This document shows positions 17,472-26,310 of a stretch of DNA of 64,000 nucleotides, piece by piece (within the stretch, counting starts at the first letter, position 1; each line of letters opens with the position of its first letter). This DNA is from Euglena gracilis (Eukaryota; Euglenida; Euglenophyceae; Euglenales). Position numbers and translations under genes: made by a program. The notes beneath the pieces are model-generated. The model was not told the DNA's origin. It saw nothing but the letters and a program-made list of their open reading frames with translations, and ran no database searches. The stretch spans positions 15,058,947-15,122,946 of the forward strand of contig CP154957.1 in the NCBI GenBank assembly GCA_039621445.1, written 5' to 3'.

Positions 17472-20020
17472 TGTTCACGAGCAACCTCCAAGTATACTTG
17501 GACAGCATGTATGGCATGCTGTTCAAGGTACTGGACGTGGACCCTGCGTACCCCCAGCGGTACAAACTGGAATGCCAGTTTTGCAAAGAAGTTCACATTG
17601 TTGACTTCTGGGGTTTCGGAGAACGCGGAAAACCGCCTCCGACTGCCGAGAACGCCGGCAGCCAGCCGACCAGGAGATTCCTCCTGCATCAGTGCCGGAA
17701 TCCCAATCTGGGAACGCAAGACCGAAAGGTGCTGAAACAGCACCGGCAGAAAATATTTCTGCTGCAGCAGTACTGGCACAGGGCGTGGATTACCTACGTC
17801 CTGGAGGTCTACATTTATTTCCTGGAATACATGACCACCGATGTGGATGTCCACAGAAGGTGGTTACCTCGGGGATACACCGAGGTGGCGCCCAGACCCC
17901 ACGACCCTGATCAGCGCAGGATGAACCTGCGACCTGACTGGGAAGAGGCCCAGATCGGTCTCCAGGAGCACCTGGACACTCAGTTCGGGAATATCCTGAT
18001 CTGGGCGGATTTCCAGACTTTTTTCGCGACACACGAGGGGAAAGTCCCTCGTTATGCGTTGCCGCTGCCCGCTTTCCTGGAAGAACTAGGAGAGTACGGC
18101 GTGACTGAGCATTGTCGACAACAGTGGGAAGACCTCTGCCAGATCGACGACGACGAGCCGCAACCTCCACCCGGAAGCTGGGTGAGGGCGACGTGGCCAC
18201 CCCCATACCCCAATTCTGACAGGAGTGAAAGTATAAGCTTTTATCGCCTGTCAGACGCACAAGGGTGCTACAGGAGCGGAAAAGACCCGCGTTTGGCAGC
18301 ACAGCTGCACACAGAGGACTCCCCTCCGGAAGCGGAGGAGGGGGAAGAAACGGTCCCCATGGCCGAGGATGAACCTCAGCCAGCAGAACCTCCGGCACGG
18401 GAAACCCGTAGCCCATCTGTCGTGATGCTGGACACTGTGGCAGAAACTGCCCAGCGCCCAGGATCGACGGCAGGTGAAATGACACCTGTCCCAACCTCAC
18501 CCACCTCACTGAGTACAACAGGTATACCGACCCCTCCGCGGGAAAACCCGCCGGAGACGGTACCCCACACGCCTGAGGTATTACGCCTCAAGCTCCCTGT
18601 TTCCGGGGAAATCCCGTCGGCAGAGGAGCCAGCAGAGGAGCCCACTTCAGGTGAAGAACCTGAACGGCGCACCTCGCTGGACGGACGCGTACTCGGTGGT
18701 TTGCGGTCCCTGATCGCAGTTGTCACTCCACGTGGCACTGCGGCCAGTTCTTCCACGGCTGCGGCGGAAGCTGCCCAACCGGTGGAAGACACACCTGACA
18801 CAACAGCCATGGTGGAGGATGAACCTCCCCCAGCGGCCGCGCCACCACCGGTGTCGGAAGCGACACGGACGGAAGGCGAACAGGCAGCAATCGCAGTGGA
18901 GACAACAGCAACCGTGCCAGTACGGGATGAACCTGTATCAGCACCGGTAGCACCAGCCGAGGCACGGGATGAACCCACACCTCAGCGCATTTCCACCACC
19001 ACTGCACCAAAGCATTCAGGCACACGGACACCGGCGCCTGAAAAACAGGCTGAGCGGACGTCCATGCCCCCACCACAGGCTCAACCAGCGCGAAGTGCGC
19101 CAGCCAAGCCTACACCCACACCATCCCCCACGGCTGCTCCTGGGAAACCCACGGAAGCCGCGAGGGAACGCGTAGGACGACCCTCAGCTCGGGAAACCCC
19201 TGCTGAAGGTCAACGACGCTCGGTGTCGGGGAGAAGACCCCCGTCCCAAGCGTCACCACGCACCTGGGCAAGCAAACGCGACGCCGATCGGCGGCCCTCG
19301 GATGCTCCGGAAACCGGAAGTCCGAAGGCCCCGGCAAAATCAAAGCCGGGCGCCGCACCTTGTAAGCCCACACCGAAATCTGGCGATCAGCCCCCACCGA
19401 AAGGCGGTGGTGGTGCTGGCGGCCAGAGTGCTGCGTCCTCTTCTCGGGGATCAACCTCGGGACAAGGATTCACGCACGTCGCATCATCCGGCTACGGAAA
19501 AACCTCACAGCCGAAACCTACGTCAAAGGGGCAGGGAAAATCCCGCGCCTCAACAGCCGAGACACCTTCGGAAGACGAAGTTATCATCGACTGGAACGCG
19601 GTCAATCAGGATGATCCTGAGATTCATGACCTGAAAAACAGGTACATGATGATCGACCACAAACTGAGGACACAGCAATGCCTCAACCGGTGGATTGAGC
19701 CACTGTTCTGTCAGGGCCGAAAATGGTCTTTTGATCAGAACGTGACCTGGAATTATTACAATTCCAGATCCCCCCGTGTTTTGGCCCAATACTTCGGTGA
19801 GGAATTCCTCATCGACAAGACAACGAAAAACCGTTTTGTGTGGCTTTGCACTGTATGCCACAAGATGTATAACAGTGCACCTGACTTGGTATTACCCCCT
19901 CGTCCATTTGTGCAACCCTGTGGATCGGAAATCGTTCCACAAGGATGTATACATCCCCAACTGTGCCGCCTTGGTATGCGCCAAGTGCGTGGACAGTTGG
20001 ACCCACAAGCACAATTTTAG
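17423..20020 (+). CDS. Accessory ORF-C, copy 1, central part
   Basis: This 865-residue open stretch continues ORF-C. The first ~220 residues are conserved with copy 2: CQFCKEVHIVDFWGFGERG against CTHCLHKFPVDFWGFGVRG, with a CxxC pair. A long, variable Pro/Thr/Ala/Glu-rich linker follows (about 18150-19540). A second conserved domain then begins with LNRWIEPLF, YNSRSPRVLAQYFGEEFL and WLCTVCHKM. The frame is lost again near 19890, and the domain continues in the next reading frame. There is no signal peptide or membrane helix, so it does not look like an envelope protein. Confidence 0.65.
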   Translation: MEVLPLPEKLQAQAAVMFTSNLQVYLDSMYGMLFKVLDVDPAYPQRYKLECQFCKEVHIVDFWGFGERGKPPPTAENAGSQPTRRFLLHQCRNPNLGTQDRKVLKQHRQKIFLLQQYWHRAWITYVLEVYIYFLEYMTTDVDVHRRWLPRGYTEVAPRPHDPDQRRMNLRPDWEEAQIGLQEHLDTQFGNILIWADFQTFFATHEGKVPRYALPLPAFLEELGEYGVTEHCRQQWEDLCQIDDDEPQPPPGSWVRATWPPPYPNSDRSESISFYRLSDAQGCYRSGKDPRLAAQLHTEDSPPEAEEGEETVPMAEDEPQPAEPPARETRSPSVVMLDTVAETAQRPGSTAGEMTPVPTSPTSLSTTGIPTPPRENPPETVPHTPEVLRLKLPVSGEIPSAEEPAEEPTSGEEPERRTSLDGRVLGGLRSLIAVVTPRGTAASSSTAAAEAAQPVEDTPDTTAMVEDEPPPAAAPPPVSEATRTEGEQAAIAVETTATVPVRDEPVSAPVAPAEARDEPTPQRISTTTAPKHSGTRTPAPEKQAERTSMPPPQAQPARSAPAKPTPTPSPTAAPGKPTEAARERVGRPSARETPAEGQRRSVSGRRPPSQASPRTWASKRDADRRPSDAPETGSPKAPAKSKPGAAPCKPTPKSGDQPPPKGGGGAGGQSAASSSRGSTSGQGFTHVASSGYGKTSQPKPTSKGQGKSRASTAETPSEDEVIIDWNAVNQDDPEIHDLKNRYMMIDHKLRTQQCLNRWIEPLFCQGRKWSFDQNVTWNYYNSRSPRVLAQYFGEEFLIDKTTKNRFVWLCTVCHKMYNSAPDLVLPPRPFVQPCGSEIVPQGCIHPQLCRLGMRQVRGQLDPQAQF

Positions 20021-20789
20021 CTACACCGAGCGAGACGGTACGAATGTACCGATACTCTGCGTCAATTGCCTTCGAGGTACCTTCTGGCAAACTGCGGAAG
20101 GCGCAGTTCGCGCAATCGTGCCAAGTGCCCAGAAGCCACTGGAGGAATACTCCACCTTGCACAAAAAGTACAAGGACTTTTTCAAGTACTCCAACCTCAA
20201 GCTTGACGACTACCGCCACACGGGAATGGCCCGTGGGTGGCATATCGACATTGGGGTGATACGCCTCGCTGCTGAGGAAGCAGGGGTAAGACCACCTTAC
20301 CTCTGGGAGACAGCCGACAGGGAAAAGATACTTTTCCGCCTGTTCACAACCCAGGACCGAAACGGTCGCTGGTGCCTGCCACAATGGCCACCCGAAAACC
20401 ACGGGATGACCTGGAAAGACTGGCTTGGGGCCGTATTACGACCCCATACAGTCCGCGCGGAATGTGCGTATCACATGCCGATTGACTTCCACCCGGGGAA
20501 TGCCCCGCAGGTGTCAGCCAATCACCCACGGATGAATCACTTCATCTGGCCAGCCACTCTGCCCAGGAAATTTTGGGAGAAGCTGCAATGGTTCCTCGCG
20601 GAAAGAGCGAGTGCTACCAAGCACACAGTCCCCGAAGGATGGGTTCGGGACTGGGTGGCACCTGACTTTGACTACGAATCGCCAGAAACCTGGCTCGTAG
20701 ACAGGCCCCCACCACCACAATTCCAAATGGTCCTGGTGGAAGATCACATGGACTCCCGCCATGATTTTTGGCGGTTGGAACGGATGTAA
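19776..20789 (+). CDS. Accessory ORF-C, copy 1, C-terminal zinc-ribbon-like domain
   Basis: Only the portion from about 19890 is the true frame. It carries two CxxC pairs, CAKCVDSW and CVNCLRGTFW, about 29 residues apart, as in a four-Cys zinc site; copy 2 has CGDCHLAWR and CVNCLRADIW. Downstream conserved blocks are WCLPQWPPENHG, QVSANHPRMNHFIWPATLPRKFWE and a C-terminal QMVLVEDHM. Copy 2 (53006-54388, minus) matches over the whole length. I know no retroelement protein with this layout. Confidence 0.7.
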   Translation: MFWPNTSVRNSSSTRQRKTVLCGFALYATRCITVHLTWYYPLVHLCNPVDRKSFHKDVYIPNCAALVCAKCVDSWTHKHNFSYTERDGTNVPILCVNCLRGTFWQTAEGAVRAIVPSAQKPLEEYSTLHKKYKDFFKYSNLKLDDYRHTGMARGWHIDIGVIRLAAEEAGVRPPYLWETADREKILFRLFTTQDRNGRWCLPQWPPENHGMTWKDWLGAVLRPHTVRAECAYHMPIDFHPGNAPQVSANHPRMNHFIWPATLPRKFWEKLQWFLAERASATKHTVPEGWVRDWVAPDFDYESPETWLVDRPPPPQFQMVLVEDHMDSRHDFWRLERM

Positions 20790-21686
20790 TGCCGAAACGG
20801 CATTGCCAGGCACATGCAAGGTAGCGCCTTCATGGAGCCTGGACCCCCCTTATACTATATACACCGGTAGCGGAAATCGCTAAACAGTCCTGGGATGAAC
20901 CTAGGTCTGTGTCATTCTGCGCTCTGGATGGAAGCATCCAAGAGCCCCCCCCCCCCGCCACCTCCTCTACCAAAGGCCATGCGGACGGAAACAGTCTGCA
21001 AGAGGTAATCGCCTCTTATTGAATCGTGAAGGAGCTGCTGCTGTGAAGACCTTGGCAGCCGGGAAACCTGGCAAGCCGCTAACTGACACACAGCACACAG
21101 CTCGCACGCCGTAATAATAGGCCAACTTGTCACTTTTCGGCCCTAAGGCCCCTTAAGGCTGCCAGACAGCAAAAATTCTGTTCTGGCCTAAGCCAGCCCC
21201 CCCTCTCCTCCCTACTTTCCCCCCACCCCCGCAAAGCTGTCGCCGGCAGTCGGTTTTGTAAGTAGGCTTTTGTTTCCTAGTGCGGATATGACCGCCTAGG
21301 AGCCCTATCCGGGTATGACCAGGATAGGAGCCTGTTCCCCCCTTCCACACCTCCCCCCTCGGGTTTTCAGCGAATACGCTTGTCCAACCCCGCGTGCCTT
21401 TGGCACACCCAAAGTGGGTGGATGGGACACTTGGACAGGAAACCTGCCAGCCCCGTTTCCCACAGTGGGCTCTTTCGCACCCCTAAGCCGAAACGGCTAA
21501 TAGGTAACCGCGATAAGCGGTAACCTTTTGCGCGTTTTCGGGTTCTTGGGTTGCGCTGCGCACCTGTGGAGAAAAGAGATCCGTGTTCTGGAAAGCAGAA
21601 CCCGATCAGGACTGTGTCCCAAATCCGGACGGGACCTGGGATGACCTGGTCCAAGAAGGAAATCGGGCATAGCCCTGGGAGGGGGA
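20790..21686 (+). other. Chromovirus copy 1 3' untranslated region and polypurine tract
   Basis: No reading frame here looks coding. It starts with a perfect ATGCCG-AAA-CGGCAT hairpin (20789-20803) and holds a C-run at 20946-20957. The last bases before the 3' LTR, GGGAGGGGGA at about 21677-21686, form the expected polypurine tract for plus-strand priming. The ~90 bp before that match the same position of copy 2 (52623-52710, minus). Confidence 0.6.
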
Positions 21687-22098
21687 TGTGTACCAGGCAC
21701 GATCCCAGCTCTGTAGGAAACCTGCAGAGTCTGGATCCGTCACAATCTGACGGCTGTGATGAACACAGGCTGACGATCGTGGCAGATCCTATGGGAATTA
21801 GCGACACGTATCACACGTGCTCGCGTGATCTCTTTTCCTCACAGGTGGTATTCTATTCTTCACATTCTGACTGTTTTGAAGTAAGAGGATAAACCTCTGA
21901 AAGGACTGAACACGACTGTGAAGGAAAATCCTTACACAGCGACTTGCTTTGTGCTCTGCCTTAGCATAGGGGAATTGGGAAAAAGGGTTTTGTTACTCCA
22001 AGGATTTTTAGTCACCTAAGTAGGTGCGCACCAGGAGAAAGCAAAACAGGCTTTTCCGGAGCAAAAAGGGTTCAAAGGGAAGTCCTTGGACGTACACT
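21687..22098 (+). repeat. 3' LTR of chromovirus copy 1
   Basis: This is the 412-bp partner of the 5' LTR, beginning TGTGTACC and ending GTACACT. It is followed by the CGCGC target duplication at 22099-22103 and then by LINE-A sequence in the same frame as before the insertion. Confidence 0.85.
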
Positions 22099-22377
22099 CG
22101 CGCCCCTCACTTGCTGCACTGGTGCCGCCTTTCCCTGCAGCCATCCCGTTTGTTTGTCGGGGACAATGAGATCTGGAGTACTGAGGGCGGGCAGCAGGGA
22201 GCACCCCTCGTACCCCTCCTCTTCTCCTTGGCAATTCATGACACCCTTTTATCGGCACCGGGACGGGGAAATTCCTTCTGGTATTTGGACGACGGCTCCA
22301 TCCTGTCGGACGTCCCTACTGCTGAGCGTGCCTTGGCGCACCTCCACATCAGTCTGGGCCGCCTTGGGTGTACTCTA

Positions 22378-22778
22378 CCATGTCCCCCCCCTTACTGTTC
22401 TCGTCCCGTGGCCCCCTTTTGGGTCCATGGGAACAGTAGGGGGGGGGGACAGTAAGGGGGAGGGGGACAAGCTCCCCCCCCCCTTACTGTTCCCATGGGC
22501 CATGAACCAACCAACCAAGTTAGACCCAAAAGGCGACCTAAAATGCCAAATGAAGCTTTTTTTGGTTTACATGCTTGAAAATTGCACCTCCACAACATCC
22601 ATTTTGGCATTAGGTTGGATTTAGGTGGGACGGAAAGCAACTAAAACCGACCAAAAAAATCCCCCTTTTAACCTTGTGTTCCAAGAATCCTTTACAAAAA
22701 GTGCTATGACACTGTACTGTTCCCGTCCCCACAATGGGAACAGTAAGGGGGGGGGGAACAGTAAAGGGGGGAGCATGG
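22378..22778. mobile_element. TA-flanked C/G-tract foldback element, family A copy 2
   Basis: The left end is CCATGTCCCCCCCC and the right end GGGGGGAGCATGG, bracketed by TA at 22376-22377 and 22779-22780. Internal boxes read TTACTGTTCC and GGAACAGTAAG. Removing the element with one TA restores LINE-A sequence GCTLNLAKTTVWG. This aligns with LINE-B GLQLNLRKCVVWG without a gap, so the boundaries and the TA duplication are well supported. Confidence 0.8.
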
Positions 22779-22964
22779 TAAATCTGGCCAAGACAACCGT
22801 GTGGGGCCTAGGGGTTCGGCATCTCCCCTCTCTACCTGCTGATTCCGTTCTGCGCGGGGCCTCTGTCGTCCCCTTCACCATCGACTCTGGGGTTTCGGTG
22901 CTGGGCATCCCAATCCATCATCCTTCGGACGCGTCCTTTGTTCGCCAGCAATTAGAGGGGAGTA

Positions 22965-23131
22965 CCCCCCCCCCCTGTTGTCCCAACGACCTCCCCCTGG
23001 GAGGCCCGACCGGACAATATGGGGGGGGACAATAAGGGAGTACCAAAGGAATTTCATTGGCCGAGCCAAAAAACCCCCTGTCGGCCGGGGCCGAGGGACA
23101 ATATGGGGTGGGACAATATGGGGGGGGGGGG
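22965..23131. mobile_element. TA-flanked C/G-tract foldback element, family B copy 2
   Basis: The ends are C-runs with ATTGTCC-type subterminal boxes, flanked by TA at 22963-22964 and 23132-23133. Excision with one TA fuses LEGS to ISKHEQATALL in one LINE-A frame. The 167-bp interior matches the reverse complement of the element at 1235-1863. There is no coding capacity, so a transposase would have to come from elsewhere. Confidence 0.8.
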
Positions 23132-24435
23132 TATCTCCAAGCATGAGCAAGCAACAGCACTACTGGGCTCCGTGCGAGACCCCCAAGTCCAACTGTCCTT
23201 GCTCCGCTTCTGTTTCGACGCCTGTAAGTTTATTTCTTTGCTGCGCAGTCCCACTGCCTCCCCTTTTCTCACTTGCTGGCCCGTGCGGACGGATGCCTCC
23301 TGGCCACTTTCCAGCTGATTTTGGATTGCTCCGTCACCGACACGCAATGGGCCCAGGCTGCCCTGCCTCTGCGTCTGGGTGGTTTAGGTATTCAACTGGC
23401 ACTGGACTCCGTCCTGCCGGCACGTCTCGGTGTACTGCTGTCATGGATAAACCATGCACTCAACTCCTTGGGCCTGGGCAACATTTCTCGCGCCCCCATT
23501 GACGGCTTAAACGATCTACTATCCGGGCTGCAGAGGCACTTGGGGGATGCCTTCGAGCCAGTGCGGAGGTGGGTCGGAAACGGCGCCTTGACCCCTGAAG
23601 ACACCACCCACCACGATCAGGTGTGGTGGAGCGATCAGCTGCGCCAAGCAGCACGCCCGGCATTCCTCGCGGCCTTGAACGACCGAGACCGGGTCCGCTT
23701 TGAGCATCAGAGTTCTTCCATTTGCTCGAGCTGGATCGGGGCTCGCCCCTCTAGGGCTGCTGGGTTTGCCGTGGACGGTGCATCGTTCCACCTGATGCTG
23801 AAGTGGCATCTGGGGTTGCCCATCATCCCGTTGAGCCTGGAGGGTTCACCCTGCCCCTTGGGTTGCGGGCAGGTTGTTGATCCCTTTGGGGATATGCTTT
23901 GTGCTGCAAAAAGAACAAGTTGTGGGAGCGTCACCACCGGGTCCAGCACTTTCTGGGTGCCCAGCTGCAGGCCCGAGGGATCCCCCATGCCCTCGAAATT
24001 TCTGTGGCTGCAGATCAGAAGCGTGATGCGGATATCTTCCTGCCACACTGGTCGGGGGCTGCCTCGTGGGCCATCGACGTGGGTATCAACCACCCCTCAC
24101 CGCCCAGTGCTGCTTGGAGCTTGCCCGCCTCCTGGGAGCTCCTGCGCGGGCGAGCCCAGAAGAAGACAGCCAAGTATGGGGCCCGTTGCCAGGCACGGGG
24201 GGCACGCTTCTCCCCATTGATCCTCGGCGTCTGGGGGTCCTTCGGAGGAGACAGTCATACCGTGTGGGATGAGCTCCGGCGTCGCCTTGGGGCCACGGCC
24301 TCGGGTGAGGCGCGGAGCGTGTTACTTGATGACCTACAACAGGGCCTCTCTTTGGCACTGTTCTCCGGAGTAGCCTCACAACTCGGCGCCCTTCTCATCA
24401 CGAAAGAGCTCGGCCATACCGTCGCTGCCTTCTGA

Positions 24436-24765
24436 GCGGGCTGCACGGGCTGTCCCCCGGCCCCTTTGCACGCTAAATGCCTTCTTTGCTCCCTGGCCTC
24501 CGAGCCTATCCCCCAGTATTCCCCACTCCCCGCCATTCCCCTGCCCTTCCTTCTCTACCACATTGGCCGCCTCCCTCCTTTTTCCTATTGACTGCACGTT
24601 CCTGCCCTGTTTCTGCCCTCTCTGCCCACTGCCCCTGCACGACGACACTCCATGCCACCCACCCTTCGCCCTTCCGGGTTTCATCGGAACCGGATGTTCC
24701 TCACTGCCTTATCTATGGGGTCGCCCCATCTGTACATAGCCTTTCACCCGAACACTTCAAACCCA
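24436..24765 (+). other. Probable 3' untranslated region of LINE-A
   Basis: Pyrimidine- and C-rich sequence without a convincing frame follows the LINE-A stop. I see no poly(A) or simple tail that marks the element end. Confidence 0.3.
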
Positions 24766-24811
24766 GTAGGCTGTGCCACTGGTCGGTGGATTCGGTTCGC
24801 CCCACCACCGT
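24766..24811. repeat. 46-bp conserved block, copy 1
   Basis: A 46-bp block beginning GTAGGCTGTGCCACTGGTCG and ending CCCACCACCGT recurs at 25748-25793 with a single C/T difference, although the sequences around the two copies are unrelated. It contains a small GGTGG/CCACC stem. It may be the conserved terminus of a repeat. Confidence 0.5.
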
Positions 24812-24885
24812 GTTCCCAGTATCCAAAAATGAGGCTCCCGGATCTGGCCTGGGGGGGGGGGTAGTGGGCCGACCCTAGGGTCAAC

Positions 24886-25109
24886 CCACGGTCGCCAAAG
24901 GTCGTCAAAAATCGCTATGGGTATTTCCTACTCAGTCTTTTTTGCATTGCAGCACCGTAGGCAACTGTTCGGCGGCCCTAAAATAACAAAATCCCTTGTG
25001 TGTGCAACTCCTTTTGTGTGTAAGTTGCGCTAATTTGCCATGGAGTGCATTTTTTGACATCGACCATTGGCGACCATGGCGACCTTTGGCGACCTTTGGC
25101 GACCGTGGG
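24886..25109. repeat. Foldback with perfect 20-bp arms
   Basis: CCCACGGTCGCCAAAGGTCG (24886-24905) is repeated as its exact reverse complement at 25090-25109. Both arms sit next to a GGGCCGACCCTAGGG block. The 184-bp loop has no coding sequence. Confidence 0.5.
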
Positions 25110-25158
25110 CCGACCCTAGGGGGTTTTGGGGACGCAAGGGGGATGCGGGGTGGGGACG

Positions 25159-25159
<1 letters not shown>

Positions 25160-25195
<36 letters not shown>
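25160..25195 (+). repeat. Uninterrupted 36-G homopolymer
   Basis: A run of 36 G follows GGGGACGC and ends in ACGC. The flanks match the unit of the GGGGGGGACGC minisatellites at 44.4-44.6 kb. The exact length in the genome may be an assembly approximation. Confidence 0.6.
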
Positions 25196-25197
<2 letters not shown>

Positions 25198-25747
25198 GCA
25201 GGGGCACCACCATTCTGGGTACCATGAAATAACATTTTTTTGACCGACCTGGGCCCGCATTTTCCTGGTACCCAAAAACGCTAAAATTGGCAGTCCAACA
25301 TTTTCACAAAAAAAAATCCTAACGATCGATGACGGTTTCAAAGCCTCTACAAAAAAAGGACACCAAGCCACTTGCCCCCAAAAAAAGATGTTTATGGGGT
25401 TTGAGGTAGGTAGGTTTGAGACGTGAAGTCTCAGAGGACAGCAAATTTGTTTTATCTTTGCAACTCTGAAACATAAGAAATAATTTTCTCAAGGTGGTTT
25501 GATGTGTCTGAGCACCTCCCGCTCAAAAACAATAGTGCTGATTTTTTCCAACATTTTTCCTTTCAAAAATTGCCGTCCCGACCCGAAAAACCCCGGAAAG
25601 TGACTTTTTCGAGGGGAAAAAATGAAAAAATTTTGGCCTGTGGCACCGCGCCGCCTCGGCTGGACTCCCCCCCTCAAAACGGCGCGCGCCGCGGCACACC
25701 CCCCCCCCCGGTCCCCCCCTCCCCCCCTCCCCCACTGCCTCGTCTAC

Positions 25748-25793
25748 GTAGGCTGTGCCACTGGTCGGTGGACTCGGTTCGCCCCACCACCGT
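25748..25793. repeat. 46-bp conserved block, copy 2
   Basis: Second copy of the block at 24766-24811, with one substitution (GGACTCGG in place of GGATTCGG). Confidence 0.5.
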
Positions 25794-25869
25794 AAATTAC
25801 TCTTACCTGTGCACACCAGAAAAAAATGCCGGCCTAGACTTCTGGTCATTTTGACCCCTCCTCTCCCCA

Positions 25870-26310
25870 CCTATGGTGAAGTTCGCCGCTTGAAACTTCA
25901 CCGGAGGGTCCCAGACCCCCTCCCCCCCTCTCTGCCATCGGTGAACTTCACCGCTATTGGTTACAATCCAGGTTCGTCAACAAATGCTAACAAAAAAAAC
26001 TCATGAGAGCCAATGGCATGGCACACCTTGAGAACATCTGCACCCAAAACCTTGCGGCAGGATAGAAAAATATTTAACAAGAAAAGGAACATTCCCTTGA
26101 ACTTTCGGATTCTTCATTCCCTTCCCTAAATGGAATCCAATCGAACATCTGCCCCAGGGCTTGACGCCCCCACGGGCACCCCCCCACCCGCTGAACGGTG
26201 AAGTTCACCGGTGAACTTCATCGGTGAAGTCCACCGGCCGAGGGTACCCCCCCTCCCCCCCCCCCGGTGAATGTTCACCGGTGAACTTCACCGGGGTGGT
26301 CCACAGCCCC
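25870..26310. repeat. Cluster of GGTGAAGTTCACC palindromes
   Basis: Short inverted repeats built from GGTGAAGTTCACC or GGTGAACTTCACC occur at about 25873-25905, 25938-25953, 26200-26235 and 26266-26302, mixed with C-runs. They look like termini of one or more foldback elements. No clear target duplication is seen. Confidence 0.4.

Larger units (their letters stand above)
5238..22098 (+). mobile_element. Giant Ty3/chromovirus LTR retrotransposon, copy 1 (16.9 kb)
   Basis: Identical-length 412-bp LTRs (5238-5649, 21687-22098) enclose gag, protease, methyltransferase-like block, RT, RNase H, integrase and chromodomain, followed by three accessory reading frames. The target duplication CGCGC is at 5233-5237 and 22099-22103, and collapsing it restores the interrupted LINE-A reading frame. 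The domain order RT-RNase H-integrase-chromodomain is that of Ty3 chromoviruses. The length is well above that of a typical chromovirus, mainly because of the 5.5-kb accessory region and a long gag. Several stops and frameshifts make this copy non-autonomous, although the LTRs differ at only about five sites by eye, so the insertion is fairly young. Confidence 0.9.
22099..24435 (+). pseudogene. LINE-A, 3' part: RT core, zinc knuckle and restriction-like endonuclease (broken)
   Basis: It continues the frame cut at 5237: PHLLHWCRLSLQPSRLF, then STEGGQQGAPLVPLLFSLAIH and the catalytic FWYLDDGS at about 22279-22302. Two foldback elements (22378-22778, 22965-23131) interrupt it and can be excised in frame. 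A thumb-like block TQWAQAALPLRLGGLGI is at about 23345-23395. A Cys-rich CPLGCGQ knuckle follows near 23850, where a frameshift occurs (about 23890). A PD-(D/E)XK-like RDADIFLPHWSG...AIDVGINHP lies at about 24030-24095. The stop is at 24433-24435. Elements with a C-terminal restriction-like nuclease nick target DNA for primed reverse transcription. This copy is inactive. Confidence 0.8.

Noticed and set aside
15979-20789. Accessory ORFs as a retroviral envelope
   Set aside because: No signal peptide, transmembrane helix or fusion-peptide-like segment in either copy; CxxC and basic/Pro-rich composition suggest an intracellular protein.
24766-24811. tRNA gene in the 46-bp block (GGTTCG within a GTGG/CCAC stem)
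   Set aside because: No acceptor, D or anticodon arm can be built around it.
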